Assembly: GCF_017356015.1 (NCBI RefSeq)
Contig: NZ_JAFIQV010000010.1
Span: forward strand, 62,001-126,000
DNA from: Azospirillum sp. SYSU D00513
Lineage (GTDB): Bacteria; Pseudomonadota; Alphaproteobacteria; Azospirillales; Azospirillaceae
Direction of reading: 5' to 3'
Length of the DNA: 64,000 nt
A program made the translations under genes and the position numbers. Below the pieces are notes generated by a model that ran no database searches, was not told where the DNA came from, and saw only the letters and a list, made by a program, of their open reading frames with translations. Shown here piece by piece: positions 36,004-46,004 of this stretch; position 1 is the first letter of the stretch; every line of letters starts with the position of its first letter.

Positions 36004-36387
36004 ATGAACCGATTACGTCTTGCCACCGCCGCGGTCGCGGCCATGCTGGCCGTCTCTCCGGCGGCCCTGGCGCAGCAGCAGAACCAGGGCGGCGGCTGGT
36101 CCGGCACGCTCGACCAGCTCAACCGGGCGGTGAACCCCAACAGCTACGAGGGCCAGCAGCAGCGCGAGCAGATCGAGCGCGACCGCCGCAATTCCGGAGC
36201 TTCGGGCTATGACGACAGCGCCCGCTCGTCCGGCTCCTCCGGCAACCGCGGGGGCTCCCGCTTCGACCGCTATTCCGACCGCGAGCTTCAGGACCAGTAC
36301 GACCGCGTCGCCGACGAACAGCGCCGCGTCCAGCGCGAGCGCCGCGATCTCGAAGATGAGATGAGCCGCCGCGGCCTGTCCCGCTGA
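36004..36387 (+). CDS. Small exported charged protein, unknown function
   Basis: A 127-residue protein with a clear signal peptide (MNRLRLATAAVAAMLAVSPAALA, cleavage before QQQ). The mature part is hydrophilic, with a Ser/Gly/Arg stretch and an acidic-basic helical C-terminus (DQYDRVADEQRRVQRERRDLEDEM) likely to be coiled coil. Probably periplasmic. Preceded by a GGGAG ribosome site and followed by a strong terminator, so it forms its own unit. No family is recognised. Confidence 0.75.
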   Translation: MNRLRLATAAVAAMLAVSPAALAQQQNQGGGWSGTLDQLNRAVNPNSYEGQQQREQIERDRRNSGASGYDDSARSSGSSGNRGGSRFDRYSDRELQDQYDRVADEQRRVQRERRDLEDEMSRRGLSR

Positions 36388-36411
36388 GGCGTTCCTGAAG
36401 GGTTCATTGGG

Positions 36412-36444
36412 ACGGCCCCGCGGCGGAACCGCCGGCGGGGCCGT
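36412..36444 (+). terminator. Intrinsic terminator
   Basis: ACGGCCCCGC (36412-36421) pairs with GCGGGGCCGT (36435-36444), and the inner GGCGG/CCGCC extends the stem with one bulged base. TTCGTT follows. It lies 25 bp after the small exported protein gene. Confidence 0.8.
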
Positions 36445-36482
36445 TCGTTGCTCATCCATCGCAACCGAACGAGGCCAGGCGC

Positions 36483-36797
36483 ATGGTGGCCGTTCCCGAT
36501 CCGACGAAGGGCAGCTCGGCCTCCGACCCCGCCGTCTGGGGGAAGACGATCCCGCGCCTGCTCGACCTGATCGGGATGGCGACGGTGGCGGGCGGGGCGC
36601 TGGCCGCCGTTCTGCTGCTGGTGGACTCGCCCTTCCAGGGACCCTGGCGGGTCGTGCTCGCCGTGGCCGTCGTCTTCGTCGGGATCTACGCGGGTTTTCT
36701 CATGATCGGCTTCGCCGCCAACCTGCGCGCGCTCGACGGGCTGCGGCGCTGCTTGGCGAGGGGCGGCACTCCCACACGGCAGGGTGACGGAACGTGA
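36483..36797 (+). CDS. Small two-helix membrane protein
   Basis: A 104-residue inner-membrane protein with two hydrophobic helices (about 32-48, [16 protein letters not shown], and 58-78, [20 protein letters not shown]) and a cytosolic C-terminus. Its last 4 bases overlap the start of the oxidoreductase gene, so the two are co-translated. No family is recognised. Confidence 0.7.
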   Translation: MVAVPDPTKGSSASDPAVWGKTIPRLLDLIGMATVAGGALAAVLLLVDSPFQGPWRVVLAVAVVFVGIYAGFLMIGFAANLRALDGLRRCLARGGTPTRQGDGT

Positions 36798-37711
36798 CCG
36801 AAGAAAGACTGGATGCCCTGATCATCGGCGGGGGACCGGCCGGGCTGACCGCGGCGATCTACCTGGCGCGCTACCGGCGCCGCATCCTGGTGGTGGACGC
36901 CGCCGAGAGCCGTGCCTCCTGGATCCCGCGCAGCCACAACCACGCGGGATATCCGGACGGCGTCACCGGCCCGGAGCTGGTCGCCAACATGCGGGCACAG
37001 GCCGAACGCTACGGCGCGCGGATCGAGCGTGGCAGCGTCGAGACGCTGGAGAAGGACGAGGAGGGCTTCATCGCCCGCACCGACGGCGGCCACGCCGTCG
37101 CCGCCCGCACCGTCCTGCTGGCGAGCGGCGTGATCGACCGGGAGCCGGGCCTCCCCAATCTGTACCAGGCGGTGCAGAAGGGGCTGATCCGCCAATGCCC
37201 GATCTGCGACGCTTACGAGGTGATCGACCACCGCATCGGCGTCATCGGCCATGGCGCCGGTACGCTGGGCGAAGCGCTGTTCCTGCGCAACTACTCGCCC
37301 GACGTCACCATGCTGACGCTCGGCAAGCCGATGGAACTGGAGGAGGTGGACCGGCGCCGCATGGAGAAGGCGGGCATCCGCGCCGTCATCGACCCGGTCG
37401 CCGAGGTCCACACCGAGGAGGGGCGGATCGTCGCCCTGACGACGGAGGCGGGGGATCGGCTGACCTTCGACACGCTCTATTCCGGTCTCGGCGCCGACCC
37501 GCGCACGGGTGCCGTGATGGCGCTGGGGCCGCTGACCGCCGCCGACGGCCGGCTGTCGGTGGACCGGCACCAGCAGACCTCGGTCGAGGGGCTGTTCGCC
37601 GCCGGCGACGTGGTGGAGGGGCTGAACCAGATCTCCGTCGGCATGGGGCAGGCCGCCATCGCCGCGACGGCCATCCACCGCCGGCTCGCCGTCGCCGACG
37701 GGAAGCTCTGA
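36794..37711 (+). CDS. Thioredoxin-reductase-like NAD(P)/FAD oxidoreductase
   Basis: A 305-residue flavoprotein of the pyridine nucleotide-disulphide reductase family. FAD site [20 protein letters not shown] (about 9-28), redox CxxC pair in [10 protein letters not shown] (about 134-143), NAD(P) region [13 protein letters not shown], and FAD C-terminal [14 protein letters not shown]. In true thioredoxin reductases the pair is CATC and the NADPH site is GGG.SA; here it reads GHGAGTLG, so the substrate may be another disulphide protein. Downstream of and overlapping the small membrane protein gene. Confidence 0.85.
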   Translation: MTEERLDALIIGGGPAGLTAAIYLARYRRRILVVDAAESRASWIPRSHNHAGYPDGVTGPELVANMRAQAERYGARIERGSVETLEKDEEGFIARTDGGHAVAARTVLLASGVIDREPGLPNLYQAVQKGLIRQCPICDAYEVIDHRIGVIGHGAGTLGEALFLRNYSPDVTMLTLGKPMELEEVDRRRMEKAGIRAVIDPVAEVHTEEGRIVALTTEAGDRLTFDTLYSGLGADPRTGAVMALGPLTAADGRLSVDRHQQTSVEGLFAAGDVVEGLNQISVGMGQAAIAATAIHRRLAVADGKL

Positions 37712-37860
37712 ACATAAAAAAATCGGCCCTCCGCAAGCCCCGATTTCGCATGGCACCCCCGGCCCGGAGTTTTTCCGGAGCCGGTGAACTTTCCTGAAGC
37801 ATGGCTGTTTCCGCGAACGAGGGGCGCGACTGCGCCTGATGGAAGGGCCGAGAGGTGCGA

Positions 37861-38778
37861 ATGACGGTCAAGAAACTCTGGTCGGCCGGCGCGGCCGTCC
37901 TGACTGGTTTGCCGGCCATGGTCTTGCCGGCCATGCTCTTTCCGGCTGTGGCCTGGGCGCAGACGGCGCCGCCGGCACCCTCGCCGACCGGTGACCTGCC
38001 GGTCATCGGCGAGGCGCATCCCTGGCAGCTCTGGCACCAGACGCCGGGCTCGCCGCTGGCGGAAATGATGGACGATTTCCACCTGCTCCTCTTCTGGATC
38101 ATGGTGGCGATCTGCCTGCTGGTCGTGGCCCTGTTGGGTTATGTCATCTTCAAGTTCAGCGCGACGCGGAACCCCGTCCCGTCGCGAACCACCCACAACA
38201 CCCTGATCGAGGTGCTGTGGACGGTGATCCCGGTGATCATCCTGGTGGTGATCGCGGTGCCGTCCTTCCGCCTGCTCTATTTCGGCGACCGCTCGACCGA
38301 GGCGGAGATGACGCTGAACGTCACCGGGCGCCAGTGGTACTGGGATTACACCTATCCCGACCATGGCAACTTCACCTTCTCCTCCATCATGATCCCCGAC
38401 GAGGAGATCAAGCCCGGCCAGCGCCGCCTGCTGGAGGTGGACAACCGCGTGGTCCTTCCGGTGAACACGACGGTGCGTCTCCTGGTCACGGCCGGCGACG
38501 TCATCCATTCCTTCGGCGTGCCGTCCTTCGGTCTGAAGACCGACGGCATCCCCGGCCGCATCCACGAGACCTGGGTCCGCGCCGAGAAGGAGGGGGTCTA
38601 TTACGGCCAATGCTCCGAGATCTGCGGCGTGAACCACGCCTACATGCCGATCGCGATCGAGGTGGTGTCGAAGGAGCGCTTCGCCCAGTGGACCGAAGAG
38701 GCGCGCCAGCAGTTCGCCTCGCGTGACGGCGCGCCCTCCACCGGGCCGTCCACGCAGGTCGCCGCGGCCCCGCAATGA
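37861..38778 (+). CDS. ctaC: CtaC, cytochrome c oxidase subunit II
   Basis: Subunit II of the aa3-type terminal oxidase, accepting electrons from cytochrome c through CuA. The 305-residue precursor has an N-terminal signal-like helix ending AWAQ, two TM helices (about 78-100 and 118-140), then a periplasmic cupredoxin domain with the copper ligands in IHSFGVPS (His) and YYGQCSEICGVNHAYMP (Cys, Glu, Cys, His, Met). The ATG at 37861 is preferred to an in-frame GTG two codons earlier. Followed by ctaD, 76 bp away. Confidence 0.96.
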   Translation: MTVKKLWSAGAAVLTGLPAMVLPAMLFPAVAWAQTAPPAPSPTGDLPVIGEAHPWQLWHQTPGSPLAEMMDDFHLLLFWIMVAICLLVVALLGYVIFKFSATRNPVPSRTTHNTLIEVLWTVIPVIILVVIAVPSFRLLYFGDRSTEAEMTLNVTGRQWYWDYTYPDHGNFTFSSIMIPDEEIKPGQRRLLEVDNRVVLPVNTTVRLLVTAGDVIHSFGVPSFGLKTDGIPGRIHETWVRAEKEGVYYGQCSEICGVNHAYMPIAIEVVSKERFAQWTEEARQQFASRDGAPSTGPSTQVAAAPQ

Positions 38779-38812
38779 CCTCGCGATCCCTCCTGAGTGC
38801 CCGATCACATGA

Positions 38813-40456
<1,644 letters not shown>

Positions 40457-40493
40457 GCGCGGCCGGGTTGCTCCTGTAACCTCCTGAAACGGC

Positions 40494-40521
40494 ACAAGGC
40501 CGGGCCACCGCCCGGCCTTGT
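40494..40521 (+). terminator. Hairpin after ctaD
   Basis: ACAAGGCCGGGC (40494-40505) pairs perfectly with GCCCGGCCTTGT (40510-40521) around CACC. A 12-bp GC-rich stem 37 bp after the ctaD stop; no T tract follows. It probably ends the ctaC-ctaD transcript. Confidence 0.8.
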
Positions 40522-40580
40522 CTCCGTATATGCCCATTGGACGGTTGCCGAACCGTCCTCCGCGAAGGCATCAAGGCAGC

Positions 40581-40979
40581 ATGACTTCCAACACCACTCC
40601 AGCGTCCGGCGTGACGGTCGCCCTGCTCGAAGACGATGCGATCGTGCGCATGGGGACCGAGCTGTTCCTGGACGAGTCCGGCTACGGCGTCGTGGCGGGC
40701 GGCAGCGCCGACGCGCTGTCGAAGGCCATCGCCAGCTCCGGCCGGCGGCCCGAGATCCTCGTTTCCGATTACCGGCTCGGCGGCGCCACGGCGCTCGACG
40801 CGGTCGAGCAGGTCATGAAGGCGCTCGGCGAGCGCATTCCCGTCGTGATCACCACGGGCGACACGACCTCCACCGTGCGGGACGAGATCGCCCGGCGCGG
40901 CTGGCGGCTCCTCCTCAAGCCCTACCGGGCGAGCGATCTCCTGTCCCTCCTCGAGCAGGCGTCCCCGCCCGCCGCGTGA
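40581..40979 (+). CDS. Single-domain response regulator
   Basis: A 132-residue stand-alone receiver. It has the acidic pair EDD (17-19), phospho-acceptor Asp63 in LVSDYRLGG, Thr in VITTGDT, and Lys in RLLLKPY near residue 117. No output domain. Such proteins act through phosphotransfer or by binding a partner. The SpoIIE-type protein 247 bp downstream on the same strand, and a second single-domain receiver beyond it, could be part of the same signalling system; this is inference. ATG at 40581 follows an AAGGCA sequence. Confidence 0.88.
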   Translation: MTSNTTPASGVTVALLEDDAIVRMGTELFLDESGYGVVAGGSADALSKAIASSGRRPEILVSDYRLGGATALDAVEQVMKALGERIPVVITTGDTTSTVRDEIARRGWRLLLKPYRASDLLSLLEQASPPAA

Positions 40980-41093
40980 TACCGGGTTCGGAAAATTTCG
41001 ACCTCTGAACCCGGTATAGGGCCGCGACTGCGGCCCCGCGCCCCGCCCCCTGCGCCACGGGGCGCGGAAGTCCTGACCACAGGTCAGGACTTC
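40979..41093. repeat. Three consecutive perfect inverted repeats
   Basis: First: ATACCGGGTTC (40979-40989) with GAACCCGGTAT (41007-41017). Second: CCGCGCCCC (41036-41044) with GGGGCGCGG (41059-41067). Third: GAAGTCCTGACC (41067-41078) with GGTCAGGACTTC (41082-41093), a 12-bp stem with a 3-base centre. The first begins within the stop codon of the response-regulator gene. They may be tandem terminators, or the third may be an operator for the SpoIIE-type gene; the sequence does not decide. Confidence 0.7.
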
Positions 41094-41225
41094 ATGAAAA
41101 TCGTATGAGTCCGGCCGGACCCCGTACCCGAACGGTTACAGCTTCCGCCGGTCCCTTGCCTGGACACCACCCGCCGGTCCCGTTAGAAGCGGTGGGTGGC
41201 GGCAGGCAGAGAGGCGGCATTTCCC

Positions 41226-43199
41226 ATGAGCTTTCAACGGCGTCTGATACTTCTCGTGACCGGCCTCGTGGCGCTGGCCGTGGGTCTGACCACGCTGGCG
41301 CTGGCCTGGGGCGCGCACGGCGCGCTGCGGGACCGGATGGAGACGGACGCGCGGCTCTCGGCGGCCCTGCTGGCGCGCTCGGCCGAGCGGACCCGCGAGA
41401 TTCCCCGCGCCGTGGAAGAGATGCTGGGTGCGCGCCTCCTGTCGGAAGCGACCCTGACCGCCCATCTGGTGGCACTCGCCGAAGCCTCGAAGCAGTCCCC
41501 CAAGGCCATCGCCGACCGGCTGAAGACCATCGCCGAGAGCGGCGGCCCCGACGAGATGTGGATCACCGACAACCGGGGCCGCGCCTATCTGCACAACATT
41601 CCCGGCCCCGACCTCGTCTTCGGCTCCGACCATGAGGCGCAGCCGCGCGAGGCGCCCTTCTATGGGCTGCTGAGCCGCGCGCCGGCCACCGTCGTCGCCG
41701 AGGCCTACGGCGACGGCGGGCGGCTGATGAAGTTTGCGGGCGTGTCCGGCGTGGACCGGCCGCGCATCGTCCAGGTCGGCGCCAACCTGCGCGCCCTGTC
41801 GGAGCTGTCGCGCCAGTTCGGCCCGGCCGCCCTGATCGAGGCGGTGTCGCGCAACGAGGGGGTGGAGGCCGCCTGGCTGCTGGGCGGCGACCTGTCGGTG
41901 CAGGCGGGTGCCAAGCCGCTGCCCGCCGCCGCCCTGGAGGAGGCGAAGGCCGTCCTCGGCACCCGCGACCTGCGCACGCTCTATGCGGGCGGCTCGCTCC
42001 TGGCGCTGGCGCCGGTCGCGGACGGCGGGGGCGTCGCCGTGGTGGCGCTGTCCGGCGGGGACGCGGGCGCCCTCGTGGGCTCGCACCTGCTGACCGGGCT
42101 CGTCCTGGGGCTGCTGGTGCTCGCGGCGGGCATCGTCGCGACGGTGCGCTTCTCCCGGCTCCAGATGGCGCCGATCGAGCGGCTGAGCGAGGCGGTGGCC
42201 GAGGCCGAGGCCGGCCGCTTCAACCCCTTCCGCCTGAACGAAGCGATGGAGCGCAGCGACGAGTTCGGCCGGCTGGCCCGCGTCTTCCGGGGCATGGCCA
42301 TGGAGGCCGCGGCGCGGGAGGAGACGCTCGACGCGCAGCTCCTCATGCGCACGGTCGAGCTGGAGGGCAAGACCGAGCGTCTGGGCGCCGCCGAGACCCT
42401 GATCGAGGAGGAGCAGCGCGCCGCCCGCGCCGTGCAGATGAACCTGCTGCCGCCGATGCCCAGCGGCCGCGATTCCCAGCTCTTCGGCGCCCTGCTGCCG
42501 ATCCAGGCGGTCAGCGGCGACTTCTACGACATCGTCGAGCTGGACGAGCGGCATCTCGTGCTGGTCATCGCCGGGGTGTCCGGCGGCGGCGTGCCGGCCG
42601 CCTTCCTGATGCTGCTGGTGCGCGGCGCCATCCGTGAGATGATCCGTCCGGGGGTGGGGCCAGGTGCCATCCTGTCCGGCGCCAACGACAGCCTGTGCGG
42701 CCAGAGCCCCTTCGACGGCTTCGCGACCGCCTTCATCGCCATCTACGACCGCGAGACCGGCCTTGTCCGGCACGCCACGGCCGGGCACCGCCCGCCCTTC
42801 CGCGTGGCCGCCGACGGCGCCGTCGAGCGGCTGTCCGACGCCGGCGGCCCGGCGCTGGGTGTGCGCAAGGGTGTCGCCTACGGCGAGGCCTCGCTGGTGC
42901 TGCGGCAGGAGGACACGGTCTTCCTGCACACGGAAAGCATCGTGAAGGCCGTGAACGCCAACCGCGAGCCCTTCGGGGAGGAGCGGCTGGCCGCCACCCT
43001 CCAGCAGGGGCGGAACTTCGCCGTGCGCGACCGGGCGGAGCTGGTCGTCCGTGCGGTGGAGGCTCATGCGGGGGTCGAGGGCATTCCCGGCGACATCGCC
43101 TGCCTCGTGCTGCGCCGGCTGCACCCCTCGGCGGAACTGCCCGCGGCTGACGCCGCGGCGGTGGCCTCTCCGGCGCCGACGGAGGATGCCCCCGCCTGA
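41226..43199 (+). CDS. Membrane sensor with degenerate SpoIIE/PP2C phosphatase domain
   Basis: A 657-residue protein. TM helix at about 8-28, a periplasmic sensor region of about 260 residues, TM helix at about 290-308, HAMP (about 310-365), helical linker, then a SpoIIE/RsbU-type PP2C domain (about 405-640). Of the metal-binding motifs, GDFYD (431-435) is kept. The usual GDVSGKG is AGVSGGG (Asp to Gly at 450), and the usual TDGV is TESI (569-572). It may therefore bind partners rather than dephosphorylate them. Neighbours are single-domain receivers on each side. The start at 41226 gives a typical short N-terminus. Confidence 0.85.
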   Translation: MSFQRRLILLVTGLVALAVGLTTLALAWGAHGALRDRMETDARLSAALLARSAERTREIPRAVEEMLGARLLSEATLTAHLVALAEASKQSPKAIADRLKTIAESGGPDEMWITDNRGRAYLHNIPGPDLVFGSDHEAQPREAPFYGLLSRAPATVVAEAYGDGGRLMKFAGVSGVDRPRIVQVGANLRALSELSRQFGPAALIEAVSRNEGVEAAWLLGGDLSVQAGAKPLPAAALEEAKAVLGTRDLRTLYAGGSLLALAPVADGGGVAVVALSGGDAGALVGSHLLTGLVLGLLVLAAGIVATVRFSRLQMAPIERLSEAVAEAEAGRFNPFRLNEAMERSDEFGRLARVFRGMAMEAAAREETLDAQLLMRTVELEGKTERLGAAETLIEEEQRAARAVQMNLLPPMPSGRDSQLFGALLPIQAVSGDFYDIVELDERHLVLVIAGVSGGGVPAAFLMLLVRGAIREMIRPGVGPGAILSGANDSLCGQSPFDGFATAFIAIYDRETGLVRHATAGHRPPFRVAADGAVERLSDAGGPALGVRKGVAYGEASLVLRQEDTVFLHTESIVKAVNANREPFGEERLAATLQQGRNFAVRDRAELVVRAVEAHAGVEGIPGDIACLVLRRLHPSAELPAADAAAVASPAPTEDAPA

Positions 43200-43231
43200 T
43201 AGGGCGGTGCCGTCCCTGGCCGCTGTCCCGT

Positions 43232-43624
43232 TCAGTGGGTGGTGGCGTCGGCCTTTTCCAGCGCGCGCATGATGGTGGCCGGCATGATCGGCTTGCCGAC
43301 GAAGCCCAGCGGCTCCAGCGGGCGCAACGAGGCGCGGACGCCGTCGTCCAGGCTGGCGCTGACGAAGATGCAGCGGATACCGAATTCCTGGCGCAGACGG
43401 TAGGCGGCGTCCACTCCGCTGGACCCGCGGGCCAGCCGGACGTCCATCAGCGCGATGGTCGGACGGCAGCGCGCGGCGGCGGCCAGCGCCTCCTCCGCAT
43501 CCGTGGCGAGCGCGCAGACCTCGTGCCCCATCTGGGTCACCAGGAGTTCGAGATGCATGGCGATGAGCATCTCATCATCGACGATCAGAACGCGCAAAGC
43601 CCGACACTCCGCAAGCGGAATCAA
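43232..43624 (-). CDS. Single-domain response regulator, convergent with the SpoIIE gene
   Basis: A 130-residue receiver: VDDE acidic cluster (15-18), phospho-acceptor Asp61 in ALMDVRLARGSSG, Ser in IFVSASLD, Lys in GFVGKP near 113. No output domain; the DVRLxxGxxGxxAA pattern resembles FixJ/PhyR-type or 'CheY-like hybrid' receivers of alphaproteobacteria. Its stop lies 32 bp from the SpoIIE-type gene's stop on the opposite strand. A GGAAAC-N17-GTT sequence 16-41 bp upstream could be an ECF-type promoter, which would leave a very short leader. Confidence 0.82.
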   Translation of the reverse strand: MIPLAECRALRVLIVDDEMLIAMHLELLVTQMGHEVCALATDAEEALAAAARCRPTIALMDVRLARGSSGVDAAYRLRQEFGIRCIFVSASLDDGVRASLRPLEPLGFVGKPIMPATIMRALEKADATTH

Positions 43625-43732
43625 ATGGTGTGATTAGATAACCCTCCGGAACGCGATCTGTTTCCGTGCGTCGCAGCAAATTCTGGGTAGAAAGCGCATC
43701 GATTCCGACCGATCTCGCTTCACCGGAATGCG

Positions 43733-43759
43733 AAACCCCCCATCCCGAAGGAAGGGGGG
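43733..43759 (-). terminator. Terminator after the topoisomerase IB operon
   Basis: CCCCCC (43736-43741) pairs with GGGGGG (43754-43759), with an inner TCC/GGA pairing. On the minus strand it is followed by TTT. It lies about 65 bp past the end of the leftward 109-residue gene. Confidence 0.6.
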
Positions 43760-43824
43760 CTTCTCCATACGGTCAGGTTCAAGCTTGGGGCGGGACCCCC
43801 GGTCGAGGCCCCTGACGGAGGCCT

Positions 43825-44154
43825 TCAATGGCGGCTCGCCTTGGAGTCCCCGTGCTCCCGCTTCTCGGCCGTGTCGCGGCCGATGATCTTGTTGAAGTTG
43901 CTGCTCTCCTCGTACAGCAGCGCCAGTTCGGAGTCCTCGAACTGCTTGAAGAACTCGTCCCAGCCGATCTCCTCCAGCCCGTCATGCTCGGACTGCTTGG
44001 CTTTGGGGAACATCAGCCGCAGCAGCCCGACGCCCGTCTTTCGGCTGTTCTTGCCGTCCGTGTCGTTGTGGGTGTCGCGCACGACCGCCGGCTTGCCGCC
44101 GTGGCTTTCGGCCCATTTGCGGATTTCGTCGTGATCGGTGGTGGTCTTCGCCAT
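43825..44154 (-). CDS. Small conserved-looking acidic protein downstream of topoisomerase IB
   Basis: A 109-residue soluble protein (MAKTTTDHDEIRKWAESHGGKPAVV...GLLRLMFPKAKQSEHDGLEEIGWDEFFKQFEDSELALLYE). I recall this domain from small alphaproteobacterial proteins sometimes mislabelled 'glucan branching enzyme', and no biochemical role is known to me. The first 20 residues (DHDEIRKWAESHGGKPA) and the WDEFFKxFE core look like a conserved compact domain. It follows topoisomerase IB by 46 bp on the same strand, so it is probably co-expressed with it. Confidence 0.7.
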   Translation of the reverse strand: MAKTTTDHDEIRKWAESHGGKPAVVRDTHNDTDGKNSRKTGVGLLRLMFPKAKQSEHDGLEEIGWDEFFKQFEDSELALLYEESSNFNKIIGRDTAEKREHGDSKASRH

Positions 44155-44200
44155 GATGGTCTCCCTGGGGGGCTGTGCTTGCGAGCGAGAACAGCGGGCT

Positions 44201-45388
44201 TCAGGCGTTGTTGCGCGCTTCCGCCCCGGCTCCGGCTCCGGTGGCCTTGCGCCGGGCGCCTTCGCGGACGCGGCTCTCGCTCTCGCGCGCCAGCCGCTCC
44301 CGCAGGAAGGCCAGCACCGCCGCCTCCTCGCCGTCCAGCCCGTCCAGCTCGTCGCGCAGTTCCGCCTCCACCTCGCGCTTCATGGCCTCGATCAGGCTGC
44401 CTTCCAGATAGGCGTCGAGGATTTCCGGGTGGACGTAGCTCTTGCGGCAGACGCTGGCCGTGTTGCCGAGCCGTGCCGCGACCTGCTCGATGGCGCGGGT
44501 GACGTTGCGCTTCGCCTTCGTTTTGTTGTCGAAACTCTCGAACTCCTTCAGGGCGAGGGCGGCCATGACGGTGCCGGCCCAGGTGCGGAAGTCCTTCGCC
44601 GTGAAGTCCTGTCCGGTGATGCTCCGCAAGTAGTCGTTCACGTCGCCCGAGGTGATGGCGTGGCGCTGCCCGTCGCCGTCCATGTACTGAAACAATTCCG
44701 AACCCGGAACGTCCTGGCAGGCGCGCACCACCCGGGCCAGGCGGCGGTCCTTCAGCGACACGTTCCATTCCTTCCCGGACTTGCCCTTGAAGGCGAAGCG
44801 GATCTCCGACCCTTCGATGTCGGCGTGGCGGTCGCGCAGCGTGGTCAGCCCGTAGCTCTTGTTCTCGCGCGCGTAGGTTTCGTTGCCGACCCGGATCAAG
44901 GTCGTCTCCAGAAGGCGCAGCACCGTCGCCAGCACCTTCTCGCGCGGCAGGCCGCGCCGCGACAGGTCCTCGTCCACGCGGGCGCGGATCTGCGGCAGGG
45001 CGCGGCAGAATTCCAGCATGCGGCTGAACTTCGTGCCTTCGCGTATCTCGGTCCAGCGCGGGTGATAGCGGTACTGCTTGCGCCCCTTGGCGTCGCGTCC
45101 GGTGGCCTGGATGTGCCCGTCCGGATCCGGGCAGATCCACACATCCCGGTAGGCCGGCGGGATGGCGAGCTTGCGGATGCGTGCCAGCGTCTCCTCTTCG
45201 GTGATGGTGACGCCGTCCGGCCATTTGTAGCTGAAGCCCTTCCCGGCGCGCCGGCGGCGGATGCCCGGCTCCTCGTCGGACACATAGGTCAGGCCGGCGC
45301 AGGTGGCGGCCTCCTTCAGCTCCGCGTTGTGCTCGGCGGCGGAGCCGTCGGACGCGGTGGCGGCGTCGGTGTGGGCGAGGGCATCCAT
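44201..45388 (-). CDS. DNA topoisomerase IB (poxvirus/bacterial type)
   Basis: ATP-independent relaxase of the small bacterial type IB class. The 395-residue protein has the N-terminal domain (GKGFSYKWPDG..I...ETLARIRKLAIPPAYRDVWICPDPDGHIQATGRDAKGRKQYRYH spread over about 50-110) and a tyrosine-recombinase-like catalytic core: FKGKSGKEW (Lys), KDFRTWAGTVMAA (Arg and the following motif), and catalytic Tyr318 in CRKSYVHPEI. The start at 45388 drops a 36-residue non-conserved extension. These genes are often stress-induced in alphaproteobacteria; an ECF-like promoter candidate lies 30-55 bp upstream. Confidence 0.93.
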   Translation of the reverse strand: MDALAHTDAATASDGSAAEHNAELKEAATCAGLTYVSDEEPGIRRRRAGKGFSYKWPDGVTITEEETLARIRKLAIPPAYRDVWICPDPDGHIQATGRDAKGRKQYRYHPRWTEIREGTKFSRMLEFCRALPQIRARVDEDLSRRGLPREKVLATVLRLLETTLIRVGNETYARENKSYGLTTLRDRHADIEGSEIRFAFKGKSGKEWNVSLKDRRLARVVRACQDVPGSELFQYMDGDGQRHAITSGDVNDYLRSITGQDFTAKDFRTWAGTVMAALALKEFESFDNKTKAKRNVTRAIEQVAARLGNTASVCRKSYVHPEILDAYLEGSLIEAMKREVEAELRDELDGLDGEEAAVLAFLRERLARESESRVREGARRKATGAGAGAEARNNA

Positions 45389-45417
45389 GGGTGAACCTTC
45401 CGGTGTTTGCCCTGGTA

Positions 45418-45443
45418 AACCATCCGCCGGGGCGGAGGTTTCC
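45418..45443 (-). promoter_or_regulatory. Possible EcfG-like promoter of topoisomerase IB
   Basis: On the minus strand GGAAAC (45443-45438), a 17-bp spacer and GTTT (45420-45417). It differs from the GGAAC-N16/17-CGTT consensus by one extra A in the -35 element. Weak, but the same GGAAAC-N17-GTT arrangement occurs before the response regulator at 43624. Confidence 0.3.
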
Positions 45444-45586
45444 GGGAGGCACGCCGCACCTCCTCTCGCTGCCGGTGCCGTCCCTGTTCCGGACACCGGA
45501 CCAATGCCCCCCTACACCTCCCGGGGAGGTGTCTTTCGCAGGTGCGAAAGGCTATCCTGGCGGACCGAACATCGCGGAGACGGACC

Positions 45587-45976
45587 ATGGAAGAAACCAA
45601 GCTGACCGCCGCCCTCCCGAACCTGGACGTGCAGATCCTCCACCGCGACGAGCCGGAGGAGGGGGCGGAGACCGTCACCATCCGCATCCGGGCCACCCCG
45701 ACCTTCAAGGCCGCCGCCGGCATGCTGGCCCCCACGCTCGCCATGATGCCCTTCGCGATGCTGGGGCAGGGGACGCTGCCGGGCGGACGGCCCGGCCTGC
45801 CGCCGATGATGACGCCTGCTGCCATGGCGCCGATGGCGGCACTGTGGGCGGCACCCTTCCAGGCTTCGGTGCAGGCGTCGCAGGCCTGGGCGGGGATCGT
45901 CCGGCAGGCCTGGGCGCCCTGGCTGGCGCTGCCGCCCGCGCCGGACGGGGACAAGGGGAAGGACGGCGGGCTGTGA
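45587..45976 (+). CDS. Hypothetical protein with Pro/Ala/Met-rich hydrophobic middle
   Basis: A 129-residue protein. Residues 1-45 are polar (LDVQILHRDEPEEGAETVTIRIRATPTF). Residues 50-115 are rich in Met, Ala and Pro (LAPTLAMMPFAMLG; MMTPAAMAPMAALWAAP), only moderately hydrophobic and without a clear TM helix. The start at 45587 follows CGGAGA. Divergent from topoisomerase IB and ahead of the GH13 gene. The composition of the middle resembles short sequences in phasin-like or polyhydroxyalkanoate-associated proteins, but that is a guess. Confidence 0.6.
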   Translation: MEETKLTAALPNLDVQILHRDEPEEGAETVTIRIRATPTFKAAAGMLAPTLAMMPFAMLGQGTLPGGRPGLPPMMTPAAMAPMAALWAAPFQASVQASQAWAGIVRQAWAPWLALPPAPDGDKGKDGGL

Positions 45977-46004
45977 TATGCGGGCTGTGATTTCGTTGCG
46001 CGCG

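Noticed and set aside
37728..37747. AAATCGG/CCGATTT inverted repeat after the oxidoreductase gene as a terminator
   Set aside because: The stem is short (about 6-7 bp) with a long loop, and the T tract lies on the wrong side for the rightward gene; kept only as a weak possibility.
43640..43665. ECF-like promoter for the receiver at 43624
   Set aside because: GGAAAC-N17-GTT is near the consensus, but the start codon would follow the transcription start by only a few bases, leaving no ribosome site; not listed as a feature.
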